From Spirogloea muscicola (Eukaryota > Streptophyta > Zygnematophyceae > Spirogloeales > Spirogloeaceae), in NCBI GenBank assembly GCA_009602725.1, contig WELB01000409.1, forward strand, positions 24,270 to 39,753: DNA of 15,484 nt, in the 5' to 3' direction. A model generated the notes under the pieces. That model did not search any database. It saw only the letters and a list, made by a program, of their open reading frames with translations, and had not been told where the DNA came from. Below are positions 9,577 through 15,484 of the stretch, one piece after another. A program made the translations under genes and the position numbers. Within the stretch, counting starts at the first letter, position 1. Each line of letters starts with the position of its first letter.

Positions 9577-9838
9577 GTAGTATCCCCGTGTCAGCAGCAG
9601 GAAGATGAGCTGGGGGGGGAGAGCGACGCCGCTGCTGCAATGCGTTTGGGACTGTTGGAGGGACATGGACAGACTCGTGCGGTAGCAGGACACAGGACCC
9701 AAAAGGGCCCGAGCCTCCAGCAAGTGCTGCACCCTGTTCGCGGCGCCGCGGGTCAGCCCGAAGGGCCTGCAGCGAAAGCGATGAGGACCACCGAGCGCAG
9801 CAAAACCCGTGGGTGTGGTGTCCATGGCCAGCGGGTAG
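9577..9838 (-). pseudogene. C-terminal coding remnant of element E
   Basis: The - frame reads LLGPVSCYRTSLSMSLQQSQTH, then a gap relative to B, then SGVALP...IFLLLTRGY. The normal stop after Tyr is replaced by TAC (9577-9579), so the frame runs on into the UTR. Compared with B, about 20 codons between SQ and SGVAL (the HRRAGRALAAASG block) are deleted. Only the extreme C-terminus is present. Confidence 0.75.
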
Positions 9839-10146
9839 CGGCTGCTGATATTAAAAATCCGGCTGTAAACTGCCAGCCAGATGCATACAGGTGTTCATGA
9901 CGGAGCCAAAGGCTAGGCAGACAGGGCGCCCTCAATACCCCCGTGTCAGCAGTAGGAAGTCAGATGAGCTGAGGGGAGGAAGAGCAACCCCGCTGCGCAA
10001 ACCAGAGGCTGCTGCAAGGGCGCGACCAGCCCGGCGATGCAAAGCAATCGCCTGGGACCGCTGTAGGGACATAGACAAGCGCATACGGTAGCAGGACACA
10101 AGACCCAAAGGCACCAGGCCAGCGGGTAGGAGGAATCCCCAGCAGG
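9839..10146 (-). mobile_element. Element D: short C-terminal fragment plus 3' UTR
   Basis: Coding remnant from about 10146 to stop 9932-9934 (-), then a UTR that matches the first ~95 bp of the B 3' UTR (GGCTCCGTCATGA, CACCTGTATGCATCTGGCTGG, AATATCAGCAGCCGCT) until it is cut by E at about 9838. An internal deletion joins CCTACCCGCTGGCC to TGGTGCCTTTGGG near 10117. D and B lie head to head with about 50-70 bp of unclear sequence between them. Confidence 0.7.
9932..10146 (-). pseudogene. C-terminal coding remnant of element D
   Basis: It reads LGLVSCYRMRLSMSLQRSQA, then ALHRRAGRALAAASGLRSG, then SSSDFLLLTRGY-stop, nearly identical to B apart from a few substitutions. Upstream, the family frame shows a TAG at the position where copy C has CAG (TAC CAG GAC CA), as in B and F. 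The SLQRSQALA block corresponds to a conserved helix after the nuclease-like core. Confidence 0.75.
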
Positions 10147-11028
10147 GTGGTCCTAAGCATAGCCGGCCTCGGAGGTGGTGGGGCCTTGCTTCGCTGCAGT
10201 CTCTTGCATAGCTATGTGGTTTTGGCGCCTTTCAGCCCTTTGGACCTTATTCATTCTCTCTCCCCTGCTGAAAATGCTTTGTTTTGCGATGCTATGCGCC
10301 GCCGCCTTGGCTTACCATCCCTGTGCTTGGCAGGGGTGACCCAATGTGAATGTGGGCTTATTGAGCATGATGCATTGCTCATGGGTGACCACATGCTCAG
10401 GTGTGCCAAAGGCAGTGAGCGCACGGGCTCCCACAACCTCCTTCGTGACGCCATGTATGGCATCGTCAAGGAGGCGGGATATCACGTGGCATTGGAGAGC
10501 ACCGGGGTGATGCCCGTCCAACTCCGCAACGGGGTCCCTCGGACGGGACGTGTTGATCTGGTTGGCGTCCCCCTGGGAGGTGGCAAGCGGCTCATCATGG
10601 ATGTCCTAATTGACAGTTTCCCGACGAAGGGCCCCATAGTTTCTGAGACCGGCTGTGCCGTGAAGGTGGCCGAACAGAAGAAGTTCACAAGTACTAGGAC
10701 CACCGGGCGGGTAATACCTTTTACCCCTTGGCCATGGACATCCATGGGTGTTACGGGGGTCGGTGGTCCTCGTTACTTTTGCTGCTGGCCTCTCAAGCTG
10801 ACCAGCGGCGCCGGGCACAGGGTGCAGCCCTTCCCGGTGGCTCGGTGCCTTCTGGGTCTTGTGTCCTGCTACCGAATGCGTTTGTCTATGTCCTTACAGC
10901 GGTCCCAAGCGCTTGCTTTGCACCGCCGCGCTGGTCGCGCCCTTGCAGCAGCCTCTGGCTTGCGCAGCGGGGTTGCTCTTCCTTCCCTCAGCTCATCTGA
11001 CTTCCTAATGCTGACACGGGGGTACTAA
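10147..11028 (+). pseudogene. Knuckle and endonuclease-like C-terminal ORF of element B (293 codons open)
   Basis: This is an open frame but not a healthy protein. Residues about 60-80 have QCECG...H...C, and residues about 85-160 have SHNLLRDAMYGIVKEAGYH, RVDLVGVPLGGGKRL, IMDVLIDS and AEQKK. From about 10690 to 10850 the family sequence (HKY-stop-DH..., then YPLAMDIHGCYGGRWSSLL) lies in another frame. The annotated frame thus reads nonsense there and rejoins at LVSCYRMRLSMSLQRSQ to end in LTRGY. A one-base loss next to AAGAAGTTC and a second shift before 10850 bypass a TAG. The start ATG is arbitrary because the element is 5'-truncated. Confidence 0.75.
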
Positions 11029-11250
11029 GAGCGCCCTGGCTGCCTAGCTTCTGGCTCCGTCATGATCACCTGTATGCATCTGGCTGGCTTCACAGCCGCT
11101 GTTTCAATATCAGCAGCCGCTCTCTCTTCTTCATGCTTTGTTCATGCTTTCGTCTGGGCTGGCCAATCGCAGAAGTGGCTCTGCCAAAGGGGCCAGGGCT
11201 GTGATCGCAGCCATCGCCCCTCTACTGGAAAAGTCAATCTTGCGGAAGCT
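10150..11250 (+). mobile_element. Element B: 5'-truncated non-LTR copy
   Basis: It starts within the region before the knuckle (AENALFCDAM aligns with C's LTDNLFRTAL) and keeps the knuckle, nuclease-like core and C-terminus. Its stop is at 11026-11028, followed by a UTR shared with D as far as about 11125. After that the sequence is unassigned until it meets the tail of F, in opposite orientation, at about 11260. The exact 3' end is not recognisable; the CTCT-TAATACACACG end is absent. Confidence 0.7.
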
Positions 11251-11394
11251 GTCGGCAAAGAGAGAGAAGGCGCGCGGAGCACATGAAAATAAAGGGAGGC
11301 CAAATCAAGCCAATACATTATTCAGGCAGAGTCTAGCGCAAACTAAACAAGGCTACATACTACGGAGACCTAGACTAAGGTGCCTAAGGTGACA

Positions 11395-12036
11395 TTAGTA
11401 CCCACGGGTGAGCACAAAGAAATCCGACAAGCTAACCTGGGGAGCTGGATCGCCGCCACGAAAGCCGGAGGCCTGAGCGCGGCCTGCACATTGGTGAAGA
11501 GCCAATGCTTGCGAGCGCTGCAAACTAAGCGGAAGCTGCGTTCTATATTATCGGCTTGAATTGGCCTCCCTTTCATTTCATGCGCCCCGCGCGCCTTCAA
11601 TTATGCAAGTAAGGCCTGCGGAATGCTGGAATGGCCAAAGCTGCCACCCCGACTTCGACGATGCGCATCAACCAGCCGGGCCAGATGCTGGATCAGGGAG
11701 AACCATCTTACGCCGTAGCCTCCGTAGATATCCATGGCACACGGATGAAGATGGTCCCCTCGGGGATGTTCTAATAGTGCCGCTCCTTCTTGCGCTCCGC
11801 GCTGGACGTGGCCGAGCCAGACACGGTTGACGTGGGTGCACCAGCCTTGTATGCGTCGATCGGTACCACGTCCAGGAGCAGACGATGCCCACCGCCCCGG
11901 GGGGTGGCGACCACGTCCAGACGCCGCACGTATGGCTTGCCGCGCCTTGAGGAGAGTGGCATGATGCCGAACACCTCCATCGCCGGATGATACCCCGCCT
12001 CTCGCACAACTCCAAACATAGTATCCCTGAGAGAGT
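11395..12036 (-). pseudogene. Endonuclease-like C-terminal remnant of element F
   Basis: It reads SLRDTMFGVVREAGYH, IMPLSSRRGKPYVRRLDVVA, GGGHRLLLDVV, AERKKERHY, then TAG where C has CAG; a one-base deletion follows (AACATCCCC versus GACCATCCCC). It then continues as AMDIYGGYGV, SLIQHLARLV, is interrupted by the small insertion, and ends SDFFVLTRGY-stop. D (RLD), D (LLLD) and the basic KK/H-Y block are all present, so the nuclease-like core itself is intact up to the TAG. Confidence 0.8.
11553..11598 (+). repeat. 46-bp solo 3'-tail fragment inserted inside element F
   Basis: This stretch (GGCTTGAATTGGCCTCCC ... GCGCGCCTTC) matches the tail of H at 12379-12424 with one mismatch, and the reverse complement of the C tail. 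It lies on + inside F, which reads on -, at a place where C has unrelated sequence. ATTAT occurs at 11547-11551 and 11600-11604, on both sides, as a possible 5-bp target duplication. It may be an extremely 5'-truncated retrotransposition event. Confidence 0.7.
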
Positions 12037-12098
12037 CGGCGAATGAGGACGTCCAGGAGGAGCCGCTTGCCGCCTCCCAGGGGTCCCCCAGCAGTGTC
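12037..12098 (-). mobile_element. Short nuclease-core fragment of a B-family element
   Basis: On - it reads CCCTGGGAGGCGGCAAGCGG then CTCCTGGACGTCCTCATT, matching B at 10568-10615 (the PLGGGKRL..DVLI block). It is abutted by F on one side and by the opposite-strand fragment H on the other. Too short for more detail. Confidence 0.6.
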
Positions 12099-12429
12099 AA
12101 TTCCTTATTGGGCTGGCTTTACTGTGCCCCGAGTTACTCTGATCTGCTGTTGCTCACACGTGGATACTGAGCATCCATCTGCATCTCCCTCTCTGCACCG
12201 TCTTGCACTTTGTAGTGTAGTCCTTTTTCGGCACTTCTTTCTTTGGCTTTGAACATTGTCCATTCTTTTTGGGTTGGCTTTGCCAGCCCCTCTTCTCAAT
12301 GGGCGGGCACTTGCAGTGGGCGAGCCCTTCCCTTTACTAGCCCCCCTTCCTTCCTAGACTCTGCCTGGACAATGTATTGGCTTGAATTGGCCTCCCTTTC
12401 ATTTCATGCGCCCCGTGCGCCTTCTCTCT
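12099..12429 (+). mobile_element. Element H: very short 3' fragment (last codons, UTR and tail)
   Basis: Coding part: SYSDLLLLTRGY-stop (TGA 12168-12170). A T/C-rich UTR of about 260 bp follows, longer than that of C. It contains CTAGACTCTGCCTGGACAAT and GGCTTGAATTGGCCTCCC blocks that match the C and F tails, and it ends GCGCCTTCTCTCT at about 12429. About 30 bp separate it from the opposite-facing tail of G. Confidence 0.7.
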
Positions 12430-12458
12430 TCCCAGCGCCCACCAGGGCCTCTCGGCCG

Positions 12459-13016
12459 GGGGAATGCGAGTGTATTAAGAGAAAGAGATGGGGAGGCCAT
12501 GTGTGGCCAAGTACAAAGGCAAGCACATTGACTAATGTACGTCACCTGCTGCTAAGCTGACCCGCTCAGTAACCACGAGTCAGCACATAGAGCTCGTTAA
12601 CTGATGCTCGAAGACCGGATGGTAATCGACAAGCTCTTGAACTACCAGCTAAGACTCGACCAGCTTTCTGACGCAACGCATGAGCCTGAGCTCGCTGCAG
12701 ACAACCTGACACTCAACGCCGCAAGAATGACAAGTAGGCTGCCGGCATGCCCATCTGAGCTGGAAGCATATCCTCACGTTGAGCATATCCCAAACTTGCA
12801 ATACTCTCCAGTGAAGTGTGGAAGCGAGGGCCGATGCAGCCGAAAGTGTCAATTGCCGCCGGTAGAAGGTGGTCGCTAGGGGGGTAGTCCGAGTAGTGTC
12901 GGAGCTTTCTCTGCTCAGCACCTCCCACTGCGTGGCCAGCACTGTGAGTCGAAGCGGAACTCTTGTATGCCTCAGTCACCACCACATCAACCAAGGCTCG
13001 TGAGCCTCCGCAAGGT
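12459..13016 (-). mobile_element. Element G: 5'-truncated copy of the A family, split by element C
   Basis: On -, it starts in the nuclease core at GCGGAGGCTCACGAGCC (A has GCGGAGGCCAACGAGCC), runs to LTRGY with stop 12566-12568, and has the A-type UTR and tail ending near 12459 (CTTAATACACTCGCATTCCC). Its 5' break coincides with the 3' end of C in the same orientation, so C probably inserted into G. The rest of G would then lie beyond the right edge. Confidence 0.8.
12566..13016 (-). pseudogene. C-terminal remnant of element G
   Basis: It reads VVTEAYKSSASTHSAGHAVGG, AEQRKLRHYSDYP, IDTFGCIGPRFHTSLESIA, AQMGMPAAYLSFLRR, then TGA where A has CGA. It continues as CLQRAQAHALRQKAGRVLAG and ends ELYVLTRGY-stop. 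It is about 85-90% like A by eye and keeps a cleaner frame (no 11-bp duplication). Confidence 0.8.
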
Positions 13017-13169
13017 AGAGGGAAACGTGTGTATTAGAGAGAAGGCGCGCGGGGCGCATGAAATGAAATGGAGGCAAATTCAAGCCTATCCATTGTTCAG
13101 GCAGAGTCTAGGGCCAAGTAAACAGGGCTACATAATACGGAAAACGAAAGCAAGGTGCCTAAGGTGACA
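13017..13169 (-). other. 3' UTR and tail of element C
   Basis: A TGTCACCTTAGGCACCTTG block follows the stop, then AGACTCTGCCTGAACAAT, GGCTTGAATTTGCCTCC and the terminal CTCTCTAATACACACG. The terminal motif is common to E and G, whose coding families differ. Direct junction with the truncated start of G follows. Confidence 0.75.
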
Positions 13170-15484
13170 TCAGTACCCACGGGTGAGCACAAACAAATCC
13201 GACAAACTAACTTGGGGAGCTGGAGCGCCGCCACGAAAGCCGGAGGCCTGACTTAAAGCGCGCCCTGCACGTTGATGACGAGCCAATGCTTGCGAGCGCT
13301 GCAAACTAAGTGAGAGCCGGATTCTTAAATATGCAACTAAGGCTTGCGGAATGCTGGAGTGGCCCAAGCTGCCCCCCCGACTTCGACGACGCACATTAAC
13401 CAGCCGGGCCAGATGCTGGATCAAGGAGGACCATTTTACGCCGTAGCCTCCGTAGATATCCATGGCACACAGATAAAGATGGTCCCCTCGGGGATGGTCC
13501 TGGTAGTGCCGCTCCTTCTTGCGATCCGCGCTGGACGTGGCCCAGCCAGAAACGGTTGACATGGGTGCGCCAGCCTTGTACGCATGGATCAGTACCAAGT
13601 CCAGTAGCAGACGAGGCCCACCGCCCGGGGGTGTGGCGACCACGTCCAGACGCCGCACGTATGGCTTGCCGCGCCTGGAGGAAATTGGCATGATGCCGGA
13701 CACCTCCATCGCCGGATGATACCCCGCCTCTCGCACAATTCCAAACATAGTGTCCCTGAGTAAGTCGTGGGAGGCAATGTGCTCACCCCCCCTCAACACA
13801 TCTCAGCATATGAGCAGCTAGATCGAGCTTGTCATCGGCAATGTGGCCACACTCGCACTGGCGGATGCCAGTCAAGCAAGGGGGGGGTAGGCCGAGGTGG
13901 TGCTGGAGCGCTGTGCGAAACAGGTTGTCTGTGAGCCGAAGGGACTCGTATATTGGCAGAGTGTTTAGCCACTCAGACGCGCCCGGGGAGCTGATGGAAA
14001 GGAGCCGGGTGAGGCCACGTCCATCGTCCTTGAGCAGTCCCTTCGATTCAGAGGCGGCCTGCACGTCCGCAACGTGAGTGTAGTGCGCCTGCTCCTTCCA
14101 GTCAGAAAAGCGTGCCCATGCCGCAAAATCTGCATGACCTTCTGCAAGTGTTGGCAAAGAGCGCGAGGTGTCATGCAGTGCTGCCGTTAGGATTAGCTGG
14201 AAGGGCAGGTTCCCCGTTGCAACACCCGCTATGGCGGGTGCTAAAACAGCCTGGCCCCTCAGGATGAAGCGACTGGAGATGGTGGAGGTCACTTGGGCCC
14301 AGCAACCCAGGTGAGCTGCTTGGGACAGGCGAGCCAGTGGACGGCACCCAAGGCCGCCTTTGCTGGTAGGAAGGGTACACTTTAGGATGGCCGCCGGCAT
14401 GGCGGGACAACTGGGATGGTCCACCAGGCCGTGAAGAGCCTGTTGGAGTCTGGAGTCCACGGTAGAGTAGATAGCGCTTAGTGCAGAGGTGGGGGGTACA
14501 GACAGGTAAGTGGGCACTGGGCCACACAGCGGGTGAGGATGGCCACCGCAAGCTGCGCGTCCTGTAAGGAGGGGAGGGCCGGGAGGGTCAGGAGATGGTT
14601 CTCAAGGGTGGACTCCACAACTTGCTCCACATGCGCAGCAGCCCCAAACGGGGCTCCAAGCACCACCATGCCGAGTGGTGGGGTCTGGCACCCAGCCGGC
14701 AGCTTGATGGAGGGAGGGATGCCGGCTGGAGACCAGGCTGAACACTTCTCTGGCCAGATGTTGAGGCCGAGGCTGTGAAGCTTGCGCTCCAACGTGCTGT
14801 AAGCGCTGGTGACTTCAGTTGGGGTTCCCACCATTGTGGTGTCGTCGGCGTAACTTGGGATTAGCACAGCAGAGTGGGCCTCCGCCGTATTACGCAGCGC
14901 CCGTAGGTGTGCCAGTGCAAAGAGGAACCCACCCAAAGGGTCTCCCTGCCGGATGCCTGTGCTGGATTGCAAGACCACCTGTGACGTGCCCGCTCCCCAG
15001 AGCAGTTGGGACGGTGATCCGTAGGAGCACCGGATGGAAGGGATGAGGGAGGGAAAATGCGTGCGCAGCTCCTCGGGCGATGACACCTCTGTCAACGCTG
15101 TTAAACGCATTCTTCACGTCCACTGACAGGGCCATCCAATCGGGATTGCAATCCAGGGCAACACGTACACCATGAACCACTGTCTCCGCACCCGCAGACA
15201 GCCCTGCGCCAAACTGGTGGGGGGAGAAGTGGAGCTGCGCCGCCTCTCTGTTCTGCTGGAATAGGGTCTTTGAAAACAGTCGGGTAAGGACCTCGCCCAT
15301 CGCAATTGGTCGGACGACTCCGGTGGGCTTGGAGAGAGCGAGCAGGGTGCTGCTGGTGAGTGCCGCCCGGGCCTTGGGTGGGAGAAGGCCGCGCGCCACC
15401 GCTTGGCACACTTTGTGCAGCAGACTGAAGTCACCCGCCTCGTCCTCCAGCCAGAGCTCGCGAAGGTGTTCAAAGAGCATGCCC
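13170..15484 (-). pseudogene. Element C polyprotein: reverse transcriptase, knuckle, endonuclease-like domain, with three frameshifts
   Basis: Pieces on -: 15484 to ~15085 (MLFEHLREL, KPTGVVRPI, HQFGAGL, motif A VDVKNAFNSVDR), ~15090 to ~14505 (motif B STGIRQGDPLGGFLFA, catalytic YADD at about 14850, WPEKCSAW, LGAPFG), ~14505 to ~13790 (KGGLGCR, IRQCECG...H...C) and ~13795 to 13170 (HDLLRDTMFGIVREAGYH, YVRRLDVVA, GGGPRLLLDL, ADRKKERHY, AMDIYGGYG, SLSLQRSQALA, LTRGY-stop). No in-frame stop codon interrupts the joined reading. One frameshift lies in a G7 run (about 13786-13792). All RT motifs seem intact, unlike A. Read errors at homopolymers could explain some breaks; partial at its N-terminus. 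Confidence 0.85.

Larger units (their letters stand above)
9240..9838 (-). mobile_element. Element E: 5'-truncated non-LTR copy with complete 3' tail
   Basis: Read on -, it starts abruptly at TACCCGCTGGCCATGG (the family's YPLAMD position) at about 9838, passes through a C-terminal coding remnant to LTRGY (9580), then a long 3' UTR, and ends at CTCTTAATACACACGCATTT followed by CCCC at 9240. The next base begins the ATG of the dehydrogenase-like gene, in the same orientation. It belongs to the B/D C-terminal family but carries the same terminal tail as A and G. A 15-bp hairpin is in the tail. Its 5' neighbour is the 3' UTR of D, so E and D are nested or recombined. Confidence 0.75.
11260..12036 (-). 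mobile_element. Element F: 5'-truncated non-LTR copy of the C family
   Basis: On -, it starts at about 12036 (LRDTMFGVVREAGYHP), runs through the nuclease-like core to LTRGY (stop 11395-11397) and a 3' UTR collinear with that of C (CTTAGGCACC, AGACTCTGCCTGAA, GGCCTCCCTTT, GCGCGCCTTCTCTCT), ending near 11260. The final AATACACACG seen in C is not present. It carries a 46-bp solo tail insertion at 11553-11598 and a one-base deletion after TAG. It is tail-to-tail with B and joined at its 5' side to a fragment of another copy. Confidence 0.8.
13017..15484 (-). mobile_element. Element C: long non-LTR copy running off the right edge
   Basis: This is the best preserved copy: RT, knuckle, nuclease-like domain, a 150-bp 3' UTR and a complete tail (GCGCCTTCTCTCTAATACAC then ACG and TTTCCC). 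The protein stop is at 13170-13172. Its RT shares the same motifs as A but is clearly diverged, so C and A are separate families. The element extends left to right beyond 15484 at its 5' side. Confidence 0.85.

Noticed and set aside
1-15484. CRISPR arrays, tRNA or rRNA genes
   Set aside because: No regularly spaced direct repeats, cloverleaf arms or rRNA-like conserved stretches were found by reading both strands.

Overview
The window looks like GC-rich nuclear DNA of a green alga (chlorophyte, perhaps a trebouxiophyte; lineage not provable here). Two spliced host genes with short GT-AG introns (91-311 bp) and plant-like proteins sit inside a dense set of broken non-LTR retrotransposons. Nothing indicates prokaryotic, organellar or viral DNA. 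No tRNA, rRNA or CRISPR was seen.

Layout: 1-4599 is one long degenerate non-LTR element on + (element A): a low-complexity 5' part, reverse transcriptase (RT), a Cys/His knuckle, a restriction-like endonuclease-type C-terminus and a 3' tail. 4561-5994 (+) is a five-exon gene for a TTC1-type TPR co-chaperone. 5995-6549 is the convergent intergenic region with a perfect 18-bp hairpin. 6550-9239 (-) is an eleven-exon gene for a saccharopine-dehydrogenase-like NAD(P)-binding protein; its Rossmann glycine-loop exon is missing next to an N. 9240-15484 is a nested pile of at least six 5'-truncated copies of related elements: E(-), D(-), B(+), F(-), H(+), G(-) and a long copy C(-) leaving the right edge.

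All legible element copies end their protein with Leu-Thr-Arg-Gly-Tyr, and they fall into three C-terminal sequence families (A/G; C/F; B/D/E). Members of different families share the terminal 3' tail (CTCT-TAATACACACG followed by a T/C-rich end), as expected if one RT end-recognition signal is shared. Most striking, that tail lies in sense orientation directly upstream of the start codon of both host genes (0 bp for the dehydrogenase-like gene, about 18 bp for the TPR gene). This suggests promoter- or 5'UTR-proximal insertion, or recruitment of the element tail as host 5'UTR. The elements decayed through frameshifts and C-to-T stop codons, consistent with cytosine deamination in silenced repeats.
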